Of a stretch of DNA of 23,137 nucleotides, positions 6,267 through 13,371 are shown one piece after another; the first letter of the stretch is position 1; every line of letters begins with the position of its first letter. The notes under the pieces are model-generated. The model saw nothing but the letters and a program-made list of their open reading frames with translations. It ran no database searches and had not been told where the DNA came from. Source of the DNA: Pyrodictium delaneyi (GTDB lineage Archaea > Thermoproteota > Thermoprotei_A > Sulfolobales > Pyrodictiaceae); assembly GCA_015661645.1 (NCBI GenBank), contig DQVR01000038.1, positions 1-23,137 of the forward strand, in the 5' to 3' direction. The position numbers and the translations under genes were made by a program.

Positions 6267-6947
6267 TTACTGTAGGTCGCCGTGGTGATACTTTTCACGT
6301 ATCTCGTCTGGCGCGATGAGGCGGGCGCCGCGGTGGGCCTCGTGGCGCTTCCGGAGCTTCCGCTCCTTCTGCTTCTTCTTCCACTTGTACTTGTGCGTAC
6401 CGCGTAGACCACGTGTCTTCCTCAGGCCACGCATCTTCTTGCCGGCGCCTGTTAGGCCGCGGAATACACGGCCGCGGTGCTGCCTCTCGCATATCCAGCC
6501 TAGGTCCTTGTCTCTGCATATGGCGGGGTGGCTACGGTCTACCAGTATGACTTCGTACCACTTGTACTCACCGTCCTCCGCCACGTAGTAGCTGTTGAGC
6601 ACCTCCATGTTCGGGTACTTTCTGGCTGCACGCTCCTCAGCTATCAGCCTCGTGGACTTCGCGGGCGCGTAACCGTAGACACCCATCCTCTTGGGGCGGC
6701 GGCCCTTGTTCGGCCTTGGCCTGTTTAGGCCACCCTTGCGTACTCGTACCCGGACTACTATGATGCCTTGCTTGGCCTTGTACCCAAGGCTGCGGGCACG
6801 GTCAATGCGTGTCGGCTTCTCGATGCGGACCACGCTTGGCTGACGGCGCCACTCCATTAGACGGCGTTTCCACAGCTGTACTAGCTCGGGTACCTCGTGG
6901 TGCTGCTTCCACGTTTCTCTAAGATAGTGGTATAGACCGCGTGCCAT
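6267..6947 (-). CDS. rpl15e: Large ribosomal subunit protein L15e
   Basis: A 226-residue, strongly basic 50S protein found in archaea and eukaryotes. The start MARGLYHYLRETW, the segment RARSLGYKAKQGIIVVRVRV and the internal GLNRPRPNKGRRPKR are diagnostic. The C-terminal third carries the usual Lys/Arg-rich rRNA-binding tail (KYKWKKKQKERKLRKRHEA), with a further extension to GDLQ. The ATG follows a GGGGAAGG ribosome-binding site. Upstream lies the YchF-type GTPase. In many archaea L15e opens the string that continues with COG1325 and the RNase P genes; here a 358-base gap separates them. The function is secure. Confidence 0.96.
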   Translation of the reverse strand: MARGLYHYLRETWKQHHEVPELVQLWKRRLMEWRRQPSVVRIEKPTRIDRARSLGYKAKQGIIVVRVRVRKGGLNRPRPNKGRRPKRMGVYGYAPAKSTRLIAEERAARKYPNMEVLNSYYVAEDGEYKWYEVILVDRSHPAICRDKDLGWICERQHRGRVFRGLTGAGKKMRGLRKTRGLRGTHKYKWKKKQKERKLRKRHEAHRGARLIAPDEIREKYHHGDLQ

Positions 6948-7002
6948 TGCCTTCCCCTACCTACCTTATCGTGAGCCCGGGAACCGACTAGCCCTCCTCA
7001 CC

Positions 7003-7012
7003 CTATTAAAAA
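7003..7012 (-). promoter_or_regulatory. Probable TATA box for L15e
   Basis: TTTTTAATAG on the minus strand lies about 56-65 bases before the L15e ATG, giving a leader of about 30 bases that still includes the ribosome-binding site. It is the only AT-rich element in the 211-base gap between L15e and ychF. The rest of that gap is GC-rich and shows no gene. Confidence 0.45.
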
Positions 7013-7158
7013 CACTACAGCCCAGCTTACCCGCTTACGGCGGGGATGAGGACTTGCCCGCATAACGGAGCCCCTACGCGTGTACCGAGGAGCCGTGACG
7101 AGGTGTGCGCCCCGGCTGACCCATTACGCTACTTCCTGCCGCCAGGCTGCTGGCTCGT

Positions 7159-8409
7159 CTAGCTCTTCTTGGCCGCAGCAGCAACTATCTTGATGACGTC
7201 ATCGTCTTCTAGCTTGTAGTCCTCTCCCACTCGTGTCTTTGTCCTAGCATTTACTGCGTAGAGGAATGTCTTCCCGAGGTCAGTGTGCACCATGTAGGCT
7301 AGCTCGCGTGCGGTAGTCCCTCGGGGTACTAGATAGGCATCGGGCAGAACCCTCCCACGCCCATCCGTGAACTTGTTGGCGTCCTCAACCGGGTACACTA
7401 CTATCATGTCGAGTAGCTCCAGGAATGTCTTATTTATCGCCTCCTGCACTCCGGTTGACCCCCATTTCCGGAGCACACGCTCCCTTATGTACTCGAGGGC
7501 CTGGAGCTGCTTCTTTGACAGCTTATTCTCATCGATTATTTCGAAGTCGCTATCACCAGGTATGTACTTTATTACTCCAGCGCGTGCTGCCCGTCGCAGC
7601 GCGAGTTCTGCTGCCGCACTAGTGGGCACGACTATGTAATCCTTGAGTTCCTTCTTCATGCGCTTTATATTGTCCTCTGCCTCTGGTATGTCTGCCTTGT
7701 TAGCAGCTATTAGCATCGGCTTTGAGATCCTTATTCCTTTGGCGAATTTCCGGAGGTCTTCCCGTGTCCAAGCTGTGAGCGACTTGCCTACCAGGCCAGC
7801 ATACTCTAGCGCCTTTTCCACGTGGTGTCTTCGGATGCTTAGACCGCTAAGTCTCTGAGTGAGAGCTTCGACGATGTTAGCTCCGGTCGTGGAAACCTTC
7901 ATGGCGAAACGGTCCCAGTCGTTGAGCAGTATCCCGTATATCCATTCTTCTAGCTCTTTTTCGAGCCAGCGAACCTCGTCCACAGGGTCGTAGGTTCCTG
8001 GCGGTACCGGGTTTCCTGCTGCGTCGGTGGAGCCAGAGGCGTCAACCACGAGTATTATAGCGTCGGCTTGCCTTATAGCGTCGAGGAACTTGTTACCGAG
8101 GCCCTTACCCTCATGCGCGCCCGGGATTAGGCCTGGTATATCTATGAGCTTGACTGGGATGAAACGCCAGCCGTTGATGCAGTAGCCGGAGGCGGGGTCA
8201 CAACGGGGGAGCCCTAGCTCTACATGGACGCAGCGCTTTCTAACGTATCCCACACCGGTGCTTGGCTCCAGCGTGACGAACGGCCTATTGCCTATCTCCA
8301 CTGTTGCGAGCGTCGCAGCCGCGAAGAATGTTGATTTCCCGACATTTGTCTTGCCTACTATACCCGCACGTCTTTCAGGTGGCGACAAGGCCTCTAGTAC
8401 ACCCGCCAA
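7159..8409 (-). CDS. YchF/OBG-type GTPase with TGS domain
   Basis: A 416-residue translation-associated NTPase of the archaeal branch of the YchF/OBG family. The P-loop GKTNVGKS is at 19-26. DIPGLIPGAHEGKGLG is the switch II segment, and NKAD is the base-recognition motif. The C-terminus has a TGS domain (about 340-416, with TDGRGRVLP, YMVHTDLGKTFLYAV and DDDVIKIVAA). A helical insertion lies between them, as in the family. The TTG start is set by the conserved N-terminus. It has no ribosome-binding site, and a weak AT-rich element lies about 30 bases upstream, so a leaderless message is possible. It sits between ndk and L15e, consistent with a ribosome-linked role. Confidence 0.93.
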   Translation of the reverse strand: MAGVLEALSPPERRAGIVGKTNVGKSTFFAAATLATVEIGNRPFVTLEPSTGVGYVRKRCVHVELGLPRCDPASGYCINGWRFIPVKLIDIPGLIPGAHEGKGLGNKFLDAIRQADAIILVVDASGSTDAAGNPVPPGTYDPVDEVRWLEKELEEWIYGILLNDWDRFAMKVSTTGANIVEALTQRLSGLSIRRHHVEKALEYAGLVGKSLTAWTREDLRKFAKGIRISKPMLIAANKADIPEAEDNIKRMKKELKDYIVVPTSAAAELALRRAARAGVIKYIPGDSDFEIIDENKLSKKQLQALEYIRERVLRKWGSTGVQEAINKTFLELLDMIVVYPVEDANKFTDGRGRVLPDAYLVPRGTTARELAYMVHTDLGKTFLYAVNARTKTRVGEDYKLEDDDVIKIVAAAAKKS

Positions 8410-8574
8410 GGAGGGGTTTGCAGGCGTGAAGCTCTAAGGATATTCCGGTAGGGGCCAGTAAGGGATCGGCTCATCAATTGACGTGTATTCCTAGTCTATC
8501 ACGTCTATTACTAGATGCCGTGCCCAGCAGTGGAGCCTGGTAAAGGTGCACGTGGGCCGGGGACTGTCGCTATA

Positions 8575-8598
8575 TACTCTGGCAAAAATACTAGAGTA
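8575..8598. terminator. Inverted repeat with T run after ndk
   Basis: TACTCT (8575-8580) and AGAGTA (8593-8598) flank a loop that reads TATTTTTG on the minus strand, about 35 bases after the ndk stop codon. A T5 run is enough for termination in many archaea. A TATA-like AGTATATAGC lies next to it on the same strand (8569-8577) and could serve ychF with a long leader. Confidence 0.4.
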
Positions 8599-8622
8599 GA
8601 GTACGTGTTTAGGGTTATCGGG

Positions 8623-9051
8623 CTAGTAGTTTCCTACTATCTCGTTGTCGCTAAAGAATACCTTGTACTCGTGCTCAAAGGACTCCTTGCTGTCGCTTGC
8701 ATGTATCACGTTGGCGCCTATATCTAGCGCAAAGTCGCCACGTATGGTTCCCGGTGGGGCCTTCCTGCCGTCAGTTGGCCCTATCATTAGCCTTACTACC
8801 TCTACTGCACTGTCACCCTCGAGTATCATGGCTACTACCGGGCCGCTGGTGATGAACTCTACTAGTTCCTCGAAGAATGGCTTGCCGCGGTGGACTTCGT
8901 AGAGTTTCTCGGCCTCCTCGCGTGTAAGCCACTTCATCTTCAGGGCCTTTATTTTGAGGCCTTTCCTTTCAAACCTGGCTATTATCTCGCCCACTAGCCC
9001 GCGCTTAACCGCATCAGGCTTTATCATAACGAAGGTGCGCTCTACTGCCAC
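8623..9051 (-). CDS. ndk: Nucleoside diphosphate kinase
   Basis: This enzyme transfers the gamma phosphate of ATP to NDPs through a phosphohistidine. At 142 residues it has typical archaeal length. RTFVMIKPDAVKRGLVGEI at the start, the substrate loop GPTDGRKAPPGTIRGDF (91-107) and the active-site NVIHASDS (114-121, His117) are intact. The GTG start follows a GGGGTGA site. In many archaea ndk follows L24e directly; here a three-gene plus-strand island separates them. Its start region faces the nitroreductase gene across a 134-base divergent spacer. The function is secure. Confidence 0.97.
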   Translation of the reverse strand: MAVERTFVMIKPDAVKRGLVGEIIARFERKGLKIKALKMKWLTREEAEKLYEVHRGKPFFEELVEFITSGPVVAMILEGDSAVEVVRLMIGPTDGRKAPPGTIRGDFALDIGANVIHASDSKESFEHEYKVFFSDNEIVGNY

Positions 9052-9114
9052 TTCAGGATCACCCCTCGCGTTTCTGCCCTAGACGTGCTCCTCGCGGGTG
9101 AACAGCTAGGAGGG

Positions 9115-9122
9115 CTATAAGT
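9115..9122. promoter_or_regulatory. Shared TATA-like element between ndk and the nitroreductase
   Basis: CTATAAGT reads as a TATA-like box on plus and ACTTATAG on minus. Its centre (9118.5) is exactly midway between the two GTG start codons at 9051 and 9186. It is the most AT-rich element in the divergent spacer. Confidence 0.45.
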
Positions 9123-9164
9123 AGGGCACTCTTAGCAAGGGTATACGGTTTCGCCCATGCTCTT

Positions 9165-9186
9165 CCCGGTAGAGCGCTATACCGGG
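9165..9186. promoter_or_regulatory. 22-bp palindrome overlapping the nitroreductase start codon
   Basis: CCCGGTA (9165-9171) and TACCGGG (9180-9186) are perfect inverted arms, and the centre contains the palindrome AGCGCT (9173-9178). Only the pair 9172/9179 breaks the symmetry. The last base is the G of the GTG start, so bound protein or an mRNA hairpin would block initiation. Confidence 0.6.
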
Positions 9187-10016
9187 TGTCAGCGTTGCAC
9201 GTTGACCACGTGTGTAGAGCTGTCTTATCATTTATAACGCGTCTCAGCGAGGGTGCACGAAGGCTGTTCCTCCGCGGTGTCGCCGAGCTAGTGAAGCGTA
9301 ACGACGTTGCAGCCCTTTACCACTATGCTACTATGATAGAGGAGCACGCCTACATGGATAGTCCTGATACTGCTTGGCCCGGGTTCTTCAAGCAGTATGA
9401 CTGCCTTGAACATGTTGAGTTGCCAGAGCCTCCCGGGCAGAGCGGTGTTGATGTTTTCTCCGCTATCAGGATGCGTAAGAGCAGGAGAAGCTACAGCTCC
9501 GAGCCACTTGACCTGCATGAAGTCTCGGCCATACTCTATTATGCTGTAGGCATACGTGGATGGGATGGTAGCTGGCCCCTTAGAGTCTATCCTAGCGCTG
9601 GGGGCCTACAGCCAGTAGAAGTCTACCTAGCTGTTGACCGCATAGATGGTGCTGAGTGCGGGCTTTACCACTATAATCCTCTTAATCATTCTCTCTGTTT
9701 ACTCCGAAATGGGCGTTACATGAATACACTTTCCGTCATAGCCCTTGGCCAGGACCATGTTGCCGAGGCTCCAGCCGCACTCGTGATAACAGCCGTCTAC
9801 TCTAGGACGGCTAGTAAGTATGCTGCCCGTTCCTACCGCTACGTCCACCTAGACGCTGGAACAGTTGTCCAGAACGTGTACCTGGCCGCGGAGGCGATGG
9901 GCTTGGCCACTGTGGTTGTTGGCGCCTTCTATGACGAAAAGCTGTGTAGGCTTCTAGGCATAGACTGCTACAACGAGATACCGGTAGCCATAATGCCTAT
10001 CGGAAAGAGGTTATGA
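9186..10016 (+). CDS. SagB-type nitroreductase family FMN oxidoreductase
   Basis: A 276-residue flavoprotein of the nitroreductase superfamily, closest by motif to the SagB/ThcOx branch. The FMN-binding RMRKSRRSY is at 95-103, the YPSAGGLQPVEVYLAV signature at 135-150, and RYVHLDAGTVVQNVYLAAEAMGL at about 218-240 is followed by VVVGAFYDEK. About 90 residues precede the catalytic fold and look helical. SagB enzymes oxidise azolines in peptide modification, but no YcaO partner or precursor gene is visible, so the substrate is open. The GTG start lies within a palindrome and lacks a clear ribosome-binding site; GTG at 9210 is an alternative. It opens a plus-strand trio with a dehydrogenase and a transporter. 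Confidence 0.85.
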   Translation: MSALHVDHVCRAVLSFITRLSEGARRLFLRGVAELVKRNDVAALYHYATMIEEHAYMDSPDTAWPGFFKQYDCLEHVELPEPPGQSGVDVFSAIRMRKSRRSYSSEPLDLHEVSAILYYAVGIRGWDGSWPLRVYPSAGGLQPVEVYLAVDRIDGAECGLYHYNPLNHSLCLLRNGRYMNTLSVIALGQDHVAEAPAALVITAVYSRTASKYAARSYRYVHLDAGTVVQNVYLAAEAMGLATVVVGAFYDEKLCRLLGIDCYNEIPVAIMPIGKRL

Positions 10017-10058
10017 ATGAGCATCCTCTCCAGAACCCTCTAGGAGGAGGGATAAGGG

Positions 10059-10949
10059 ATGACAGGCTGCATAGCCATTCTAGGCCTAGGGCGTATGGGC
10101 TCCGCGATGGCTAGAAGGCTTGCTGCTAGAGGCTATGGCCTGGTCCTTTGGAACCGTACAGCCTCAAAGGCTAGGGCTCTTGCAGAGGAGCTAGGAGCTG
10201 AAGTTGCTGTCTCGCCCCGTGAGGCGGCTGATGCATGCAAGTTCATACACATAGTAGTATCTGATGACGAAGCCTCGCTCGAAGTACTAACCGGGGAAAA
10301 CGGTGTCGCAACAAAGCTGCTGAGCGGTAAGATAGTCTTTAACCATACGACTGTTACACCTAGACATAGCATCGTGGCAGACAACATAGTGTCGCGCGCT
10401 AGCGGCGTCTACGTGGAAGCTCCGGTTGCCGGCAACCCCCGTAATGCTCTCGAAGGTAGCCTCATCATACTCTGCGGCTCTAAGGCCGGCGAAGATGTGT
10501 GCAGCGCTAAGCACCTACACGACCTAGGCGAGGTTGTCTACCTAGGCGAGCCCCCTAAAGCATCTGCAGCAAAGCTAGCATTTAACCTATCATTCCTCTC
10601 TATAGTGGCTGGGCTAGGAGAGGCCTTCGCTCTAGCCGAGTCCTACGGTCTGAGCGCAGAGCACTTTGCGAGAGAGGTTCTAGGTAGGACATGGCTTAAG
10701 GCAATAGTAGAGAGGTATGGTGAAAGGCTATGGCCCGGTGGAAGGGCTAGCTTTACTGCCGCGCTTGCAGGAAAGGATGCTAGGTACGCATTCGAAGCCC
10801 TAACCGAAGCCGGGCTACCAGGCAGCGTTGCAGCTGCTGTAGCTAGCTATTACTCGCTGATGACGCTAATGGGCTACGGTGAGGAGGACTATCCCTCGCT
10901 TGCAGGATTCCTAGCTAATCTCACGGGCAACAAGAGGAGAAATAATTAG
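10059..10949 (+). CDS. Beta-hydroxyacid dehydrogenase (3-hydroxyisobutyrate dehydrogenase family)
   Basis: A 296-residue NAD(P)-dependent dehydrogenase. The Rossmann motif GLGRMG is at 9-14. WNRT (31-34) after the second strand suggests NADP preference. EAPVAGNPRNALEGSL (120-135) is the substrate loop, with Asn where the family usually has Gly. The catalytic Lys is K172 in AAKLAFNL. The C-terminal helical domain ends with GKDARYAFEALTEAGLPGSV, also typical. Relatives reduce succinic or glyoxylic semialdehyde or oxidise 3-hydroxyisobutyrate; the sequence does not settle the substrate. A strong GGAGGAGGG ribosome-binding site precedes the ATG, 43 bases after the nitroreductase. Confidence 0.88.
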   Translation: MTGCIAILGLGRMGSAMARRLAARGYGLVLWNRTASKARALAEELGAEVAVSPREAADACKFIHIVVSDDEASLEVLTGENGVATKLLSGKIVFNHTTVTPRHSIVADNIVSRASGVYVEAPVAGNPRNALEGSLIILCGSKAGEDVCSAKHLHDLGEVVYLGEPPKASAAKLAFNLSFLSIVAGLGEAFALAESYGLSAEHFAREVLGRTWLKAIVERYGERLWPGGRASFTAALAGKDARYAFEALTEAGLPGSVAAAVASYYSLMTLMGYGEEDYPSLAGFLANLTGNKRRNN

Positions 10950-10978
10950 CAGAACCAGGCTCTTATGGTGCCCGTTAT

Positions 10979-11860
10979 ATGGAGCTTAGAGGGCTCACCG
11001 CTGTAATTGTAGCAGTTGCGGCATGGAGCTTAGCCCCCGCTATAGTGAGCCGCGCATCGCTGAAGGTAGATCGGATAGACCCTTGGGCTTTTAACGGATG
11101 GCGAATGCTCGTTGCAGCTCTAGCTACTATACCTCTTGCATACGTCTACGAGGGCTTTCCCCTGACTACTCCCTGGCTTGATCCTGTTTTCGAACTAGGC
11201 GTATGGATAGGCGGGGTATTTGCCACGATCTTGGGCGATGGCCTCTTCGTCTACAGTGTTAGCCGTATAGGCGCTGGAATAGCGGTGCCTATATCTTACC
11301 TATTCGTGATATGGACAAGCCTCTACGACTACTTTAGAGGCATGGCCGGCGAAAACGTCCTCTTAGCAGCTGTGCTTGCACTCGCAGGTATATGGATCGT
11401 ATCGACTAGTGGTGGGGGAAGACCCTCGCCGTCTCGCCGCTGCCGTTTATCTGCTATAGCGGCCGCCGTAGCCACATCACTCATATGGGGCGCCAGCATG
11501 TACGCCTATCAAGCTGCGCTTGGAAAGGCAGGATATCTCAGTGTGGCTAGTGCTAGAGCTATATTCACTGTCCTAGTGCTTCTCTACCCGATGCTGACGT
11601 GGCGTGACGCAGGCCGCGTGGCAGTAGAGATAGCTACTAGCTCGCTACTAGGCTATGTTGTTGGCGCACTAGCTTTTCTTGTGGCTCTCTCGCTGATGCC
11701 CGCAAGCATTGTAGCCATAGGACTAGCATTGTCACCCATAACAACACAGCTCATTGCAATCCCCATAGCCAGGGAACGTGTGGAACATCGGCTGCTAATT
11801 GGCGGCGCGCTGATAACGGTGGCACTCATGCTTGCAAGCACCAAACACGTAGGAGGGTAG
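10979..11860 (+). CDS. EamA-family (DMT superfamily) transporter
   Basis: A 293-residue integral membrane protein with about ten hydrophobic segments in two tandem EamA repeats (roughly 1-140 and 155-290). The halves are joined by a basic loop (GGGRPSPSRRCR) that should face the cytoplasm. The first repeat contains the conserved N-terminal LTAVIVAVAAWSLAPAIVSR and DGLFVYSVSRIGAGIAVPIS; the second contains LIWGASMYAYQAALGKAG. Relatives export or take up amino acids, nucleotides or other small metabolites, but substrate cannot be read from sequence. It is probably co-transcribed with the two redox enzymes before it. The ATG lacks an evident ribosome-binding site. Confidence 0.88.
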   Translation: MELRGLTAVIVAVAAWSLAPAIVSRASLKVDRIDPWAFNGWRMLVAALATIPLAYVYEGFPLTTPWLDPVFELGVWIGGVFATILGDGLFVYSVSRIGAGIAVPISYLFVIWTSLYDYFRGMAGENVLLAAVLALAGIWIVSTSGGGRPSPSRRCRLSAIAAAVATSLIWGASMYAYQAALGKAGYLSVASARAIFTVLVLLYPMLTWRDAGRVAVEIATSSLLGYVVGALAFLVALSLMPASIVAIGLALSPITTQLIAIPIARERVEHRLLIGGALITVALMLASTKHVGG

Positions 11861-11956
11861 CTTCTACCCCATCCCCTACTCACTTTGTTACTTAGTGTAC
11901 AGGACGGCTTCGCAGCTCCAGATTCTATCTCCAAAGCTATTCTGGCTGTACGCTGT

Positions 11957-11961
11957 AAAAA
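11957..11961 (-). terminator. T5 run after L24e
   Basis: Five T residues on the minus strand lie 25 bases after the L24e stop, in the convergent spacer shared with the EamA transporter. There is no clear hairpin; T runs can suffice in archaea. Confidence 0.35.
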
Positions 11962-11985
11962 CACGGCCTTGTATGGGGCTTCTGG

Positions 11986-12171
11986 CTAGTGGCGTAGCCT
12001 CGTGTAGTGCTTAGTCCACTTTAGCTTACGTGGATCGCGGCCTATCTTCCATAGCTTGAAGCACTTGCTGCTGCAGAACCACAGTATTGAGCCGTCATTC
12101 TTCACGTACATTAGGCCCGTCCCGGGCTCTATGTCGCGGCCACAGTAGGTACAACTATGCACCACCGGCAT
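11986..12171 (-). CDS. rpl24e: Large ribosomal subunit protein L24e
   Basis: A 61-residue zinc-binding 50S protein. The treble-clef cysteines C7, C10, C33 and C37 are all present (SCTYCGRDIEPGTGLMYV and WFCSSKCFK), followed by the basic tail KLKWTKHYTR. The length is normal. The ATG lies six bases after the S28e stop, so the two are clearly co-transcribed. Confidence 0.97.
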   Translation of the reverse strand: MPVVHSCTYCGRDIEPGTGLMYVKNDGSILWFCSSKCFKLWKIGRDPRKLKWTKHYTRLRH

Positions 12172-12177
12172 GGCTTA

Positions 12178-12423
12178 TTACCTCCTCCTACCTAGCCTCC
12201 TGGCTTCGCGTTCTGTCTCTCTCAGTATAACTATGTCGCCCAGCCTTACCGGGCCAAGGACGTTACGCGTCAGTACGCGGCCCTTATCGCGTCCCTCAAG
12301 TACGCGTACACGCACTTGTATGACCTCGCCGTGCACGCCGGTACGGCCTATAATCTGTATGACTTCCGCGGGGAAGCCTATTTCCTCGATAATGTTGAAG
12401 TCCTTGTCCCTGCGCTGGCTCAA
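12178..12423 (-). CDS. rps28e: Small ribosomal subunit protein S28e
   Basis: An 81-residue 30S protein with an OB-like fold near the mRNA exit. GRTGVHGEVIQVRVRVLEG, RNVLGPVRLGDIVIL and the closing REARRLGRRR are diagnostic. The TTG start is set by the conserved N-terminus, and GAGAGG lies just upstream. L24e follows immediately. L7Ae, its usual upstream neighbour in archaea, is about 950 bases away behind an oppositely oriented gene. Confidence 0.97.
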   Translation of the reverse strand: MSQRRDKDFNIIEEIGFPAEVIQIIGRTGVHGEVIQVRVRVLEGRDKGRVLTRNVLGPVRLGDIVILRETEREARRLGRRR

Positions 12424-12462
12424 GCCTCTCTAACCCCCGCAGAGCCCCTAGCAAAAGCGGGC

Positions 12463-12469
12463 TATAAAA
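12463..12469. promoter_or_regulatory. Shared TATA box between S28e and the HD-like gene
   Basis: TATAAAA on plus reads TTTTATA on minus. Its centre (12466) is exactly 43 bases from both start codons (12423 and 12509). It probably serves the HD-like gene, whose ATG is preceded by AGGGAG, and may also serve S28e-L24e. Confidence 0.55.
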
Positions 12470-12508
12470 CACAATGCCCCGGCAGACCCTGCACCCAGGG
12501 AGTCCCGC

Positions 12509-13252
12509 ATGGTGCGCGAAGCAGTTGCCCATATTCTCTCTAAGATGCGTGGCATAGACCCTAAGAGGCTGCTTCCGGGGGTACCATCACGCGCTGTACT
12601 AGCTGCTTTCTACGCTGCAGAGCTTTGCAGGCTCGAGAACTGCAGCGAGGAGACGGCTGCTATAGCCGCTCTAGCTTATGCCTATCACCAGATAGATAGC
12701 GTGGTTGACAGAATTCCACAGCACATTGTACACCACGTGCGTAAGGTGCTAGAGGAGGCTGAAGATGCTCATCTACGCTCGCCTTCATCCCAGTACGCCA
12801 TGGTTGTGCTTGATGCCGACGTGCTAGCACGTATAGGTGCATTGTCTCTTTTCAACAGGTTTACAGAATACCGAGCATCAATAACAGATATGCTCCAGGC
12901 TGCACTGGATATACTGAGCTATACCGTGGCATCCGACTATATACTGTATACACGCTCGGCTAAGAAGCTAGCTAGCCGCATGAAGCCGCATACTATAGCG
13001 TACTTTAACTGGCTTGTAGAGGAGCTAGCGAACCTAGGCATAAAGGCTAGACTACGTACTGAGGCCACTGTGGGCGGCATTATATCCTATGTTGATCTAC
13101 TATCTTGCCCGTGCGGCAAAACTATTGTCAAAGAGAAGGCTGTAAAGCCTGCTGAGAAGTGTATGCGCTACATTCTACGCTATACGTGTAGAAGCTGCGG
13201 TCTAGATGTAAAGGCTGCAACATGCATCCCGGCATCGACAAGAACTAGATGA
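12509..13252 (+). CDS. Uncharacterised protein: HD-like helical core plus C-terminal zinc ribbon
   Basis: A 247-residue protein I do not recognise as a named family. The N-terminal 170 residues are helical. VLDADVLARIGALSLFNRF (100-118) resembles the DAD-x-LDAIG segment of HD-domain phosphohydrolases. The expected HD doublet is replaced by AYHQID (58-63), so the metal site may be changed or lost. The C-terminus is a probable zinc ribbon: C200-P-C202 and C227-x2-C230, with C218 and C239 nearby. A good promoter and AGGGAG ribosome-binding site argue that it is expressed. It lies opposite to its ribosomal neighbours, between L7Ae and S28e. A nucleotide hydrolase or a nucleic-acid-binding role is possible; neither is shown. 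Confidence 0.65.
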   Translation: MVREAVAHILSKMRGIDPKRLLPGVPSRAVLAAFYAAELCRLENCSEETAAIAALAYAYHQIDSVVDRIPQHIVHHVRKVLEEAEDAHLRSPSSQYAMVVLDADVLARIGALSLFNRFTEYRASITDMLQAALDILSYTVASDYILYTRSAKKLASRMKPHTIAYFNWLVEELANLGIKARLRTEATVGGIISYVDLLSCPCGKTIVKEKAVKPAEKCMRYILRYTCRSCGLDVKAATCIPASTRTR

Positions 13253-13303
13253 AAATACACATCGCTCCCAACTGATTACTGACTAGGGCAAGATTAACGA
13301 CGA

Positions 13304-13326
13304 GGAGCAGTCGGGGGCTCCAAAAA
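13304..13326. terminator. Hairpin and T run in the convergent HD-like/L7Ae spacer
   Basis: GGAGC (13304-13308) and GCTCC (13317-13321) form a short stem, and the adjacent AAAAA (13322-13326) is a T5 run on the minus strand about 46 bases after the L7Ae stop. It may stop transcription coming from both sides. Confidence 0.35.
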
Positions 13327-13371
13327 CTACTGCTGCGGCGACGTGCGACCCATAAGAAGGGCTCTAAGGCT

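Noticed and set aside
6295..6728. Several long frames on both strands within the L15e gene
   Set aside because: They are Arg/Pro-rich out-of-frame readings of a highly basic ribosomal gene.
7040..7130. Possible box C/D sRNA on plus: ATGAGGA, GTGACGA and CTGA in order
   Set aside because: Both C-type boxes deviate from RTGATGA, there is no proper D' box, and the D'-C' spacing is too long.
8410..8622. Plus-strand open frame of 70 codons starting at 8515, and a TTGATGA element on minus
   Set aside because: The frame overlaps the ndk 3' end and resembles no protein; the TTGATGA lacks a matching D box.
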